From positions 62,001 to 126,000 of the forward strand of contig JBCBZG010000005.1 of NCBI GenBank assembly GCA_039815465.1: a stretch of 64,000 nt of DNA, read 5' to 3'. A program made the position numbers and the translations under genes. The DNA comes from Shimia_B sp039815465 (GTDB lineage Bacteria; Pseudomonadota; Alphaproteobacteria; Rhodobacterales; Rhodobacteraceae). Shown here one piece after another: positions 40,488-49,037 of this stretch (its first letter is position 1; each line of letters starts with the position of its first letter). The notes under the pieces are model-generated. The model was not told where the DNA came from. It ran no database searches and was given only the letters and a program-made list of their open reading frames with translations.

Positions 40488-41099
40488 ATGCAATCAGTCC
40501 GTGACATCGCGACCCAGATTGTCGCCCGAGAGGGCGGCTATGTGAACGATCCCGATGACCCCGGTGGGGCCACAAATCACGGGGTGACAATCCACACCAT
40601 GCGGCGGCTCGGGCTCGACCTAGATGGGGACGGCGCCGTCACCGAAGACGATGTCCAGCGGTTGAGCCAAGACACGGCCATCGACATTTTTGTTGAGCAT
40701 TACTTTACTCGCCCGCGCATTGCGGAGCTGCCAGCCGCGCTTCAACCCAGTGTGTTCGACATGCAGGTCAATGCGGGGGCGAATGCCATCAAGATTCTAC
40801 AACGCCTGCTGCGCAAGATGGGGTTCAAGGTTACCGTCGACGGAGCGCTCGGGCCCCAAACGCTCGCAGCCGCCGCGCGGGCCTGGGCGGCGGCGCCCGC
40901 CCATCTTGCCGATGCTTACGCTATCGAGCGGCGCAACTACTACTACGCGCTCGCCGACGCGCGGCCCAAAAGCCGCAAATACGCGCGTCGCCGCGATGGC
41001 GGCAAAGGCGGATGGATCACCCGAGCGGAGGAATTCATGGCGCCGCACTACCGTCTCAGCACACACGATCACCGCGAAAGGACACGCGCATGGGCCTAG
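40488..41099 (+). CDS. GH108-type peptidoglycan hydrolase, probable gene-transfer-agent endolysin
   Basis: A 203-residue muramidase-type lysis enzyme. The catalytic glutamate is Glu15 in VAREGGYVNDPDDPGG, with ATNHGVT completing the GH108 block, and a C-terminal peptidoglycan-binding repeat includes VDGALGPQTLAAAARAW. Start ATG 40488 follows AGGAGG. There is no signal peptide, so export would need a holin, and a holin gene overlaps its end by 10 bases. In Rhodobacter capsulatus a GH108-like endolysin and a holin release the gene transfer agent from a site unlinked to the capsid genes; this pair fits that cassette. A phage or secretion-activator role is the alternative. Confidence 0.88.
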   Translation: MQSVRDIATQIVAREGGYVNDPDDPGGATNHGVTIHTMRRLGLDLDGDGAVTEDDVQRLSQDTAIDIFVEHYFTRPRIAELPAALQPSVFDMQVNAGANAIKILQRLLRKMGFKVTVDGALGPQTLAAAARAWAAAPAHLADAYAIERRNYYYALADARPKSRKYARRRDGGKGGWITRAEEFMAPHYRLSTHDHRERTRAWA

Positions 41100-41647
41100 T
41101 CGATACACTTTTTGGGTTCGTCTTTGGATCGGGCCGCAATGCAGTGCGCGAAACGGTGGAGGTGTTTCGCGAAAACGCGGAGCAAGGTGCGCGCCGCGAC
41201 CAAGAGCTGCAACTCGCCTCTCTCGCGCAGTTCGCGACCGAGTTCCAGGCGCCACGGAAGTCCTGGTTTGACAGCTTTATCGATGCGCTGAATCGCGTCC
41301 CGCGGCCTGCTATGGCGCTGGGCACGCTCGCCCTGTTTGTGGCGGCGATGACGGATCCGGTGTGGTTTGCAAGCCGGATGCAGGGGATCGCGCTTGTGCC
41401 CGAGCCGCTTTGGTGGCTGCTGGGCGCGATTGTGTCATTCTATTTTGGCGCCCGCCATCAACTGAAGGGGCAGGAATTTCAAAAGTCGCTCGCCGAAACA
41501 CTCGCGCGGATGCCTGCGGCTGTTGAGGCTGTTAAAGACAGCGCAGGTGACGCAGCCCCTAGCGACGCTGCCGCACCGATACCAGCACCTACCCCCGGTG
41601 AGTTCCCTGACAACGCGGCGTTGCGCGCATGGCGGCAGGCATCCTGA
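41090..41647 (+). CDS. Holin of the gene-transfer-agent release type (3-TM holin family)
   Basis: A 185-residue protein matching the holin family described for GTA release (GTA_holin_3TM). A hydrophobic N-terminal stretch (1-14: MGLVDTLFGFVFGS) is followed by an amphipathic helix, two clear membrane spans at about 72-91 and 102-122, and a Pro/Ala-rich acidic tail. Start ATG 41090 has GAAAGGA upstream and overlaps the endolysin gene. Downstream is ccmF, 87 bases away. The predicted role is to permeabilise the inner membrane so the endolysin can reach the wall. The absence of capsid genes here is expected for a split GTA genome. Confidence 0.85.
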   Translation: MGLVDTLFGFVFGSGRNAVRETVEVFRENAEQGARRDQELQLASLAQFATEFQAPRKSWFDSFIDALNRVPRPAMALGTLALFVAAMTDPVWFASRMQGIALVPEPLWWLLGAIVSFYFGARHQLKGQEFQKSLAETLARMPAAVEAVKDSAGDAAPSDAAAPIPAPTPGEFPDNAALRAWRQAS

Positions 41648-41734
41648 TACGCACCACGCAACTGTGAACTGCGCCGCGTGCGACATGATGGCGATGGCGT
41701 GGTTTGCCCCGCCCCGGCGCGCTATAGTCCGCTC

Positions 41735-43693
41735 ATGTTTGTTGAGCTCGGACACTTTGCCCTCATCCTCGCCTTTGCTTTGGCGGTGTTTCAAACCATC
41801 GTGCCGCTCGTTGGCGCGCATCGCCGCATGGCCGGTTGGATGGCCGCGGCGGAGCCTGCGGCGACAGCGCAGTTTTTCCTGATCGCGTTCTCCTTTGCGG
41901 CGCTTACCTACGCGTTTGTGACGTCCGATTTTTCGCTCAAGATCGTGGCCGACAACTCCCACACGGCGAAGCCGATGCTCTACAAGGTGACCGGCGTGTG
42001 GGGGAACCACGAAGGATCGCTCCTGTTGTGGGTGCTGATCCTGGCGCTTTTTGGCGCGATGGCGGCTTGGTGGGGCGGGGGGCTGACGGACACGCTCCGT
42101 GCGCGGGTGCTGGCGGTGCAAGGGTCTGTCGGCGTTGCGTTCTTGGCATTTCTGATTTTCACCTCGAACCCGTTTGTGCGGCTGGCGACGCCGCCGCTGA
42201 ATGGCACCGACTTGAATCCGCTACTCCAGGACCCTGGGCTCGCGTTTCACCCACCGTTTCTTTACCTGGGCTACGTTGGGCTTTCGCTCACCTTCTCCTT
42301 TGCCGTCGCAGCCTTGATCGAGGGGCGCGTGGATGCAGCCTGGGCGCGGTGGGTGCGGCCTTGGGCGCTGGCGGCGTGGCTCTTTCTCACTATTGGCATC
42401 GCGCTTGGGTCCTGGTGGGCCTATTACGAGCTTGGGTGGGGCGGCTTTTGGTTCTGGGACCCGGTCGAAAACGCGTCATTTATGCCGTGGCTTTTGGCGG
42501 TCGCGCTGCTGCATTCCGCTATCGTTGTGGAAAAGCGTGAGAGCTTAAAGGCCTGGACGATCCTTTTGGCGATCCTTGCTTTTGGGTTCTGCCTGATTGG
42601 GGCGTTCATCGTGCGATCCGGTGTGCTGACATCGGTCCATGCCTTTGCGAATGATCCCGAGCGCGGCGTGTATTTGCTGGCCATCACGGCGCTCTTTACC
42701 GGCGGGGCGCTGACACTTTTTGCCTGGCGGGCGCCGATCATGCAGGGGCGCGGGGTCTTTGGTGTGGCCAGTCGTGAAAGCGCGCTGGTGGCCAACAATG
42801 TGCTTCTGGCGGTGTCATGCCTCGTGGTCTTTGTCGGCACGATCTGGCCGCTCCTCGCGGACCTCTTTTTCGACCGCAAGCTCAGCGTTGGCCCGCCGTT
42901 TTTCAACCTCGCCTTCACGCCTTTTATGGTGGCGCTTGGGCTCATCTTGCCCATCGGTTCCGCGCTGCCGTGGAAGCGGGCAAAGCTCAGCCGCGTGGCG
43001 TGGAAACTGCGCTACATTGCGGTGTTGGCCGTCGCGCTCGGCGCGTTGCTCTGGGCGATGCAAACCGGGCGGAGCGGGCTTGGCCCCATCGGTGCCGCTC
43101 TTGGCGCGTGGCTTGTTGCGGGCGCGCTCAAGGACTTGTGGGATCGCGCGGGCAAGACCTTGCGCCGTATCCCCACGCTGCCCGGCGCGGACATCGGCAA
43201 GGCCGTGGCCCATAGCGGGCTTGGCATCACGATGTTTGGCGTCGCGGGGCTTATGGCCTGGCAGGTCGAGGATATCCGTGTGGCCCAAGTGGGGGAGGCT
43301 TTTACCGTCGACCGCTATGAGATCACGCTCGATGATGTGCGCGAGGTTCAGGGGCCGAACTATTTTTCGACCATGGCCGAGCTTACTGTGCGTCAGAACG
43401 GGCGCGTGCTCGCCACGCTGACGCCGGAGCGGCGGATTTACCCCGTGGCGGGCATGCCCACCACTGAGGCCGCAATCCGCAACGGCGTGTTTAGGGATGT
43501 CTACCTGGTTATCGGTGAACCGCAGACCAATGGCGGCTGGGCCGTGCGCAGCTTTATCAAGCCCTTTGCCAACTGGATTTGGGCGGGCGCGATCATCATG
43601 GCCCTCGGCGGTGCGTTTTCGCTCAGCGACCGCCGCTTGCGTGTGGCAGCCGGGGCCACGCGGGCGACCCGCCCAGCGGCGCCAGCAGAATGA
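41735..43693 (+). CDS. ccmF: Cytochrome c heme lyase subunit CcmF
   Basis: Polytopic inner-membrane protein that transfers heme from CcmE to apocytochrome c with CcmH. Length 652 residues. The WWD heme-handling domain appears as WGGFWFWDPVENASFMPWL, and the conserved histidines are in GVWGNHEGSLLLW and near the second WWD half (LHSAIVVEKRESLKAW). Start ATG 41735 begins the first helix (FVELGHFALILA). Its stop overlaps the ccmH start by four bases. Confidence 0.97.
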   Translation: MFVELGHFALILAFALAVFQTIVPLVGAHRRMAGWMAAAEPAATAQFFLIAFSFAALTYAFVTSDFSLKIVADNSHTAKPMLYKVTGVWGNHEGSLLLWVLILALFGAMAAWWGGGLTDTLRARVLAVQGSVGVAFLAFLIFTSNPFVRLATPPLNGTDLNPLLQDPGLAFHPPFLYLGYVGLSLTFSFAVAALIEGRVDAAWARWVRPWALAAWLFLTIGIALGSWWAYYELGWGGFWFWDPVENASFMPWLLAVALLHSAIVVEKRESLKAWTILLAILAFGFCLIGAFIVRSGVLTSVHAFANDPERGVYLLAITALFTGGALTLFAWRAPIMQGRGVFGVASRESALVANNVLLAVSCLVVFVGTIWPLLADLFFDRKLSVGPPFFNLAFTPFMVALGLILPIGSALPWKRAKLSRVAWKLRYIAVLAVALGALLWAMQTGRSGLGPIGAALGAWLVAGALKDLWDRAGKTLRRIPTLPGADIGKAVAHSGLGITMFGVAGLMAWQVEDIRVAQVGEAFTVDRYEITLDDVREVQGPNYFSTMAELTVRQNGRVLATLTPERRIYPVAGMPTTEAAIRNGVFRDVYLVIGEPQTNGGWAVRSFIKPFANWIWAGAIIMALGGAFSLSDRRLRVAAGATRATRPAAPAE

Positions 43694-44157
43694 GGGGGCT
43701 CGCCGTCTTTTTGCTGCTTTGGCCCATGGCGGTGTTCGCCGTGGAACCGGGGGAGGTGCTGTCGGATCCCGCGCTCGAAACCCGCGCGCGCGATCTGAGC
43801 CAGGGTCTCCGTTGCCCAGTGTGCCAAAACGAAAGTATCGACGAAAGCAGCGCGCCTGTGGCGCGTGACCTTCGGCTGCTCGTTCGGGAACGCCTGCTGG
43901 CGGGGGACAGTGACGCGGAGGTCATGGAGTTCGTCGTCGACCGGTATGGCGAGTTCGTGCTGCTGCGGCCTGAGATCAACGGGGCCAACTTGCTCCTATG
44001 GCTTGCGGGCCCCGCGGTTTTGATCCTCGTGCTGGGTGGGATCGCGCTGCGACTGCGCGGGACAGCTGCGGTAGAAACGCCGCTCACCGCTGAGGAGGAG
44101 GAGCGGTTGTCCACGCTCCTCGCGGACACGCAGCGTCACCCTGACAGGCCCACCTGA
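43690..44157 (+). CDS. ccmH: Cytochrome c maturation thiol-reducing protein CcmH/CcmL
   Basis: Periplasmic thioredoxin-like subunit of the heme lyase that keeps the apocytochrome CXXCH cysteines reduced. A signal anchor (residues 3-18) is followed by the redox motif LRCPVCQNESID and a C-terminal membrane span (about 98-120). Length 155 residues. ATG 43690 overlaps the ccmF stop. Ends 56 bases before the next gene. Confidence 0.95.
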   Translation: MRGLAVFLLLWPMAVFAVEPGEVLSDPALETRARDLSQGLRCPVCQNESIDESSAPVARDLRLLVRERLLAGDSDAEVMEFVVDRYGEFVLLRPEINGANLLLWLAGPAVLILVLGGIALRLRGTAAVETPLTAEEEERLSTLLADTQRHPDRPT

Positions 44158-44213
44158 CGGCTTCCCCCAGCCCCATAGAGCGCGTAACAGGGGGCAAGGA
44201 AAAAGAGAGCGCC

Positions 44214-44990
44214 ATGGACTATCAAACACTCCGCTACGCAGCCTTTGACGGCATCGCGACCATCACACTTGACCGCCCGGACGTCATGAACGCGCTCAAT
44301 ACGCAAATGCGGGCGGAAATCCTGCATGCCGTGAAGGCCGGGGCGCGCAGCGAGCGGGTGGTGGTGATCACGGGCTCTGGCCGGGCCTTTTGTTCTGGTC
44401 AGGACCTAGGTGCGGGCAAAGACGCGGCCAATGTGGACCTAGAGCGCACGCTGCGCGACGAATACGTGCCGCTGATCGAAGCGATAGCCGACTGCCCGGT
44501 GCCCACAATCGCGGCGGTGAACGGCGCCGCGGCCGGGGCAGGGGCCAATCTTGCGCTCGCGTGCGACGTGGTGATTGCAACCGAGAGCGCGTATTTCCTA
44601 CAGGCCTTCACGCGGATCGGGCTAATCCCCGACGCCGGCGGCACGTGGCTGTTGCCCCGGCAGATGGGCATCGCCAAAGCCATGGGGGCCGCGCTCTTTG
44701 CGGATCGCATCAGTGCCAAACAGGCCAGCGACTGGGGCATGATTTGGGAGGCTGTGCCGGACGACGTGTTTGTCGAGCACTGGAAACGGCGGGCTGCGTA
44801 TCTCGCGAAAGGGCCGACGCTCGCATTTGCGAATGTCAAAAAGGCACTGCGCGCTGCGGACGAGGCGCGGCTCACAGAGCAGATGGTGCTAGAGGCGCAG
44901 TTGCAAGGTGACTGCGGCAAGAGCCACGATTTCCAAGAAGGCGTCGCCGCTTTCACGCAAAAGCGCCCCGCGAAGTTCGAGGGGCGCTAA
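44214..44990 (+). CDS. Enoyl-CoA hydratase/isomerase family protein, PaaG-like
   Basis: A 258-residue crotonase-fold enzyme. GIATITLDRPDVMNALN and AFCSGQDLGAGKD are the substrate-binding loops, and GAAAGAGANLALACD forms the oxyanion hole. The SGQDL variant is seen in the PaaG branch (ring-opening isomerase of phenylacetate catabolism), but no other paa gene is nearby, so the substrate is uncertain. The ATG is preceded by AAAGAGAG. Convergent with the RTX gene; 15 bases separate their stops. Confidence 0.88.
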   Translation: MDYQTLRYAAFDGIATITLDRPDVMNALNTQMRAEILHAVKAGARSERVVVITGSGRAFCSGQDLGAGKDAANVDLERTLRDEYVPLIEAIADCPVPTIAAVNGAAAGAGANLALACDVVIATESAYFLQAFTRIGLIPDAGGTWLLPRQMGIAKAMGAALFADRISAKQASDWGMIWEAVPDDVFVEHWKRRAAYLAKGPTLAFANVKKALRAADEARLTEQMVLEAQLQGDCGKSHDFQEGVAAFTQKRPAKFEGR

Positions 44991-45005
44991 GAGCTTACGC
45001 AATAC

Positions 45006-46001
45006 CTAAACGGCGCGGGTCGTGATCCCGGTGACGCTGGCCGCAGCCACGCCGGTGACATTGGAAATGGCAACCCCGTCAGCTTGGATGATGCTGCCAC
45101 CGTTGCCGTCATCCACCACGCTAATGGTCGGCTCTGGGTCGCCGCTGCGGTAGAGCACCTCAACACTGTCCTGGCTGGGATTGTAGTCCGTGATCGTCGA
45201 CGCAGTGAAGTTGGTGGCGTTTTCGATGGCGCTGTCGTCCCAGATTTGGAACTCGTCAATCCCATCGCCACCTGTGCCCACATCGCCGGAGCCCAGCACC
45301 AGCGTGTCCTCACCTTTGCCGCCGTCGAGCGTGTCCGTCTCGCCATCGTCGTAGGTCGCGATCCCGCCGACAATCGACGTCACGTTGGAGATGGTGAGAC
45401 CGTCGTCGAGCGCGTCATGGATGTCGGAAATGGTCGAGGCCGTAAGTTCTACAAGCCCGTCCCCGGTTAAACCGCCGTCGAGATAGTCGTGATTGGCGCC
45501 ACCATTGAGCTCGTCAGACCCGGTGCCGCCAAACAGCATGTCTGTCCATTCGTCGCCGTTGAGCGTGTCGTCGCCAGCTTGCCCAAGCAAGGTGTCCTTA
45601 CCAGTGCCGCCATTGAGCGTATCCGCGCCATCGCCGCCAAGCAACAGGTCGTGGAACTCACCGCCATTGAGCGTATCGTTGCCATCATTGCCCGCCAGCA
45701 GGTCTTTCCCGCCGTTGCCGTCGACGATGTCATTTCCTGCGCCAGCGAAAACGAAGTCATTGCCAGACAATGCATCGACATCTTCACCTTCGTCCGAGCC
45801 TTCGTAGACGTCGTTGCCTTCGGTAAAGTCGGGCTCCTCGTCGCCGTCAATGTCTGACACGACATTGGGGCCCGAAGATCCTTCTGTGAAGGATGAGACA
45901 GCCTCAGCAATCTCATCGTCGTCAAAAATGCCAGAAAAGTCGAGCGCGAGCGTAATGCCCGCCACGCCCAAAAGGGATATGATTGCAATCGAACTAAGCA
46001 T
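45006..46001 (-). CDS. RTX (hemolysin-type calcium-binding repeat) protein
   Basis: A 331-residue, very acidic protein. An N-terminal hydrophobic stretch (1-20, LSSIAIISLLGVAGITLAL) is followed by an Asp/Glu-rich segment, then about ten nine-residue RTX repeats (around residues 86-175) of the GxGxDxLxG type, and a C-terminal region with Asp-rich calcium-binding character and a YDDGETDTLDGG block. RTX proteins usually leave the cell by a type I system; none is encoded here. Function unknown (adhesion, protease and biofilm roles occur). The upstream 160 bases are unusually AT-rich, perhaps from promoter structure or transfer. Confidence 0.9.
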   Translation of the reverse strand: MLSSIAIISLLGVAGITLALDFSGIFDDDEIAEAVSSFTEGSSGPNVVSDIDGDEEPDFTEGNDVYEGSDEGEDVDALSGNDFVFAGAGNDIVDGNGGKDLLAGNDGNDTLNGGEFHDLLLGGDGADTLNGGTGKDTLLGQAGDDTLNGDEWTDMLFGGTGSDELNGGANHDYLDGGLTGDGLVELTASTISDIHDALDDGLTISNVTSIVGGIATYDDGETDTLDGGKGEDTLVLGSGDVGTGGDGIDEFQIWDDSAIENATNFTASTITDYNPSQDSVEVLYRSGDPEPTISVVDDGNGGSIIQADGVAISNVTGVAAASVTGITTRAV

Positions 46002-46123
46002 GATGCCTCCGCTACACTGCCGTGAGCATAGTTATTGATGGTTTATCAATCAACTATTTCTAAAATTTGTCGTTAGCGGGGCGTTATTGGGGCGTTATCG
46101 CACAGGATAACCCCTATATTCTG

Positions 46124-46146
46124 CTGGCGGCATACCACGCCGCCAG
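46124..46146. terminator. Candidate stem-loop downstream of gltA
   Basis: CTGGCGGC (46124-46131) pairs perfectly with GCCGCCAG (46139-46146) over a seven-base loop. It lies 16 bases past the gltA stop codon on the minus strand. There is no T-run. Confidence 0.45.
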
Positions 46147-46161
46147 CGCAAAGAACCGGGC

Positions 46162-47457
46162 CTAGCGGTCTTCGATATTGACGTAGTCGCGCATCGTCTC
46201 GCCGAGATAGAGCTGACGCGGACGGCCGATTTTGTTCTGCGGATCGACGATCATCTCCTTCCACTGGGAGATCCACCCGACAGTCCGGCTCAAGGCAAAG
46301 ATTGGCGTGAACATCGAGGTGGGGAAGCCCATCGCCTCCAAGATGATGCCGGAGTAGAAGTCCACATTCGGGAAGAGCTTTTTCTCCGCGAAGTAGGGGT
46401 CTTCGAGCGCGGCCTTCTCCAACGCCTTGGCCACTTGCAGCTTGGGATTGTCCTCGACGCCCAAGAGTTCCAGCACTTCATCGGCGGACTGTTTCATCAC
46501 CTTCGCGCGTGGGTCGAAGTTTTTGTAGACGCGGTGACCGAAGCCCATCAGGCGGAATGGGTCTTCTTTGTCTTTGGCGCGGGCGATGTATTCGGGGATG
46601 CGGTCCACGCTCCCGATCTCTTCGAGCATCTCTAGGCAGGCTTGGTTCGCGCCGCCATGGGCAGGGCCCCACAGACAGGCGATGCCTGCCGCGATACATG
46701 CAAACGGGTTCGACCCCGACGACGATGCGAGGCGCACCGTAGACGTTGACGCGTTCTGTTCGTGGTCTGCGTGCAGTGTAAAGATACGGTCCATCGCGCG
46801 CTCAAGGATCGGGTCGAGCACGTAATCTTCAGCCGGCACGGCAAAGCACATCCGCAGGAAGTTACCAGCGTAAGAGTAGTCGTTGCGCGGATACACGAAT
46901 GGCTGCCCGATGTGGTACTTATAGGCCCAGGCGGCAATCGTTGGCATTTTTGCGATCAGGCGATGGGTCGCGATTTCGCGCTGGCGGGCGTCGGTGATGT
47001 CGGTCGAGTCGTGGTAGAATGCCGACATTGCGCCCACGACGCCGACCATGATCGCCATCGGATGCGCGTCGCGGCGGAACCCGCGGAAGAAGTTCTGCAT
47101 TTGCTCGTGCAGCATTGTGTGGCGCGTGATCGTGCTTTCAAACTCTTCAAGCTGCGGACCGGAGGGCAGGTAGCCGTAGAGCAGGAGGTAGCAAACCTCC
47201 AGGAAGTGCGACTTTTCAGCCAGTTGGTCGATTGGGTAGCCGCGGTGCAAAAGCTCACCCTTGCCGCCATCGATAAAGGTGATCGTGGAGTCGCAGGAGG
47301 CCGTCGACGTGAACCCTGGATCGTATGTGAAAACGCCGCCTTCAGCATAGAGGCGGCGAATATCGATGACATCTGGACCCGCGCTTGGCGAGTGGATGGG
47401 AAGCTCCAACACCTTGTCGCCAATCGTGAGCGTTGCTGTTTTGATGCCGTCTTTCAT
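46162..47457 (-). CDS. gltA: Citrate synthase (type II hexameric)
   Basis: Entry step of the citric acid cycle. Length 431 residues from MKDGIKTATLTIGDK at 47457, which has GGAG six bases upstream; the longer frame lacks one. Landmarks are GDGELLHRGYPID-like (here GKGELLHRGYPID), FVYPRNDYSYAGNFL, GPAHGGANQACLEML with the catalytic histidine, MGFGHRVYKNFDPRAKV, and PNVDFYSG with the catalytic aspartate. This is the large, NADH-sensitive bacterial type. It follows gltX by 70 bases on the same strand. Confidence 0.98.
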   Translation of the reverse strand: MKDGIKTATLTIGDKVLELPIHSPSAGPDVIDIRRLYAEGGVFTYDPGFTSTASCDSTITFIDGGKGELLHRGYPIDQLAEKSHFLEVCYLLLYGYLPSGPQLEEFESTITRHTMLHEQMQNFFRGFRRDAHPMAIMVGVVGAMSAFYHDSTDITDARQREIATHRLIAKMPTIAAWAYKYHIGQPFVYPRNDYSYAGNFLRMCFAVPAEDYVLDPILERAMDRIFTLHADHEQNASTSTVRLASSSGSNPFACIAAGIACLWGPAHGGANQACLEMLEEIGSVDRIPEYIARAKDKEDPFRLMGFGHRVYKNFDPRAKVMKQSADEVLELLGVEDNPKLQVAKALEKAALEDPYFAEKKLFPNVDFYSGIILEAMGFPTSMFTPIFALSRTVGWISQWKEMIVDPQNKIGRPRQLYLGETMRDYVNIEDR

Positions 47458-47527
47458 GGCGTTCTCCGATCGTTGCCTATGGCGGTCAGCTTGCTGCGGT
47501 CGGATCACAAAACCATGTCAGGTTTCG

Positions 47528-48937
47528 TCAGCCAGCCGCATCCGCGATCCGAGCAATGCTTTCGTCGCGGCCGAGCACCAACATCATGTCATACACACTC
47601 GGAGTGACGCTTCGCCCGGCCAGGGCAGCCCGAAGTGGCGCCGCCAGCTTGCCGAATTTGGTGTCCTGCGCCGCAGCAAATTCTGCCATCAACGCCTCCA
47701 AATCGTTCCGCGTCCAGCTAGCATTTTGCAGGTGCGGCGTCAATTCAGTCAGTATACGACGGGATACCGCATCGAGCGCCTTCGCCGCTTTCTCGTCGGG
47801 CACGATTGGCCGCTCCGCGAGGATATAGGTCGCTTTTTCAAGCAGTTCTGGGTAGGTCTTTGCCCGTTCTTTCAGCCCCGCCATCCCCGCGCGCATAAGG
47901 TCGCACTGGGCTGGCGTCAGCGCGGGCGCGTCCGTCGCCGCCAAAAACCCTTGAAGATCGCCGAGCAGCGCGGCGTCCTCCCGCGCGGCGATGTGATGCC
48001 CGGATGTGTTTTCAAGCTTTTTGAAATCAAAGCGCGCTGGCGATTTGCCGATCCCGCCGAGGTCAAACCAGTCGAGCGCTTCGGCATCCGAAAACAGCTC
48101 ATCGTTTCCATGGCTCCAGCCCAAACGCGCCAGGTAATTGCGCATCCCTGCGGCGGCGTAGCCCATATCCCGGTATTCCTCGACACCGAGCGCGCCGTGG
48201 CGCTTTGACAGTTTCTTGCCGTCCGCCCCGTGGATCAGCGGAATATGGGCATAGACCGGCTCCGCCCAGCCCATGGCGCGGTAGACATGGATCTGGCGCG
48301 CGGCGTTGTTAAGGTGATCGTCGCCGCGGATCACATGGGTGACGCCCATGTCGTAGTCATCGACCACCACGGCGAGCATGTAGACCGGCGTGCCGTCCGA
48401 GCGCAGCAAAACCATGTCGTCGAGCCCAGAATTGGCAAATGTGACCGTGCCCTGAACCTCATCCGCGATCACGGTCTCCCCCTCTCGCGGCATTTTGAGA
48501 CGGATCACAAAAGGCGCATCAGGGTGGGTCGCCGGGTCCGCGTCGCGCCACGGGCTTTGAAAGAGCGTGGATCGACCCTCCGCCCGTGCAGTTTCCCGGA
48601 AGGCGGCGACTTCGTCTTGGGTGGAAAAGCATTTATAGGCCGCCCCCCGCGCGAGCAGGTCCTGCGCTACCTCGGCGTGACGGGGTGCGCGCGCGAACTG
48701 GCTCACGGCCTCCCCGTCGTAGTCGAAGCCGAGCCAGTCCATCCCGCGCAAAATCGCGTCGGTCGCGTCTGGCGTTGACCGGCTGCGGTCGGTGTCTTCG
48801 ATCCGCAGGAGGAACTTGCCCCCGCGTCCGCGCGCATAGAGCCAGTTGAACAGCGCCGTGCGCGCGGTGCCGATGTGCATATAGCCCGTAGGCGAGGGGG
48901 CGATGCGGGTGACAACCTGGGTCTGAGGAGAGGTCAT
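47528..48937 (-). CDS. gltX: Glutamate--tRNA ligase
   Basis: Class I synthetase that charges tRNA-Glu (469 residues). HIGH-like motif is in PSPTGYMHIGTARTAL, and the KMSKS-like loop is KKLSKRHGALGV. DTDRSRSTPDATDAI is also typical. The ATG at 48937 has AGGAG five bases upstream. It diverges from comEC across 100 bases that hold a CtrA-like site. gltA follows on the same strand. Confidence 0.97.
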   Translation of the reverse strand: MTSPQTQVVTRIAPSPTGYMHIGTARTALFNWLYARGRGGKFLLRIEDTDRSRSTPDATDAILRGMDWLGFDYDGEAVSQFARAPRHAEVAQDLLARGAAYKCFSTQDEVAAFRETARAEGRSTLFQSPWRDADPATHPDAPFVIRLKMPREGETVIADEVQGTVTFANSGLDDMVLLRSDGTPVYMLAVVVDDYDMGVTHVIRGDDHLNNAARQIHVYRAMGWAEPVYAHIPLIHGADGKKLSKRHGALGVEEYRDMGYAAAGMRNYLARLGWSHGNDELFSDAEALDWFDLGGIGKSPARFDFKKLENTSGHHIAAREDAALLGDLQGFLAATDAPALTPAQCDLMRAGMAGLKERAKTYPELLEKATYILAERPIVPDEKAAKALDAVSRRILTELTPHLQNASWTRNDLEALMAEFAAAQDTKFGKLAAPLRAALAGRSVTPSVYDMMLVLGRDESIARIADAAG

Positions 48938-48971
48938 GAAAGCTCCTAATCCGCCCCGTGGCGCGGGAGGG

Positions 48972-48988
48972 TTAACGATTTGCTAACC
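48972..48988. promoter_or_regulatory. CtrA-like site in the gltX/comEC divergent region
   Basis: TTAA (48972-48975), seven bases, then CTAACC (48983-48988). The CtrA consensus is TTAA-N7-TTAA, often followed by CC; only one base differs. Read on the other strand it is TTAG-N7-TTAACC. It lies 50 bases upstream of comEC, which in Rhodobacter belongs to the CtrA-dependent DNA-uptake genes. Confidence 0.4.
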
Positions 48989-49037
48989 AAGCCGGGGCTA
49001 AAGGTTAATGAGTTCTGCCTGAAAGGGGCACTCTGCT

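Noticed and set aside
41704..41728. A TTGCCC and TATAGT pair as a separate ccmF promoter
   Set aside because: Spacing is only 13 bases, too short for a sigma-70 promoter; co-transcription with the lysis pair cannot be decided from sequence.
45470..45760. Repeated DNA with regular spacing considered as CRISPR or tandem repeat
   Set aside because: The 27-base periodicity comes from RTX nonapeptides in a coding frame; there are no unique spacers.
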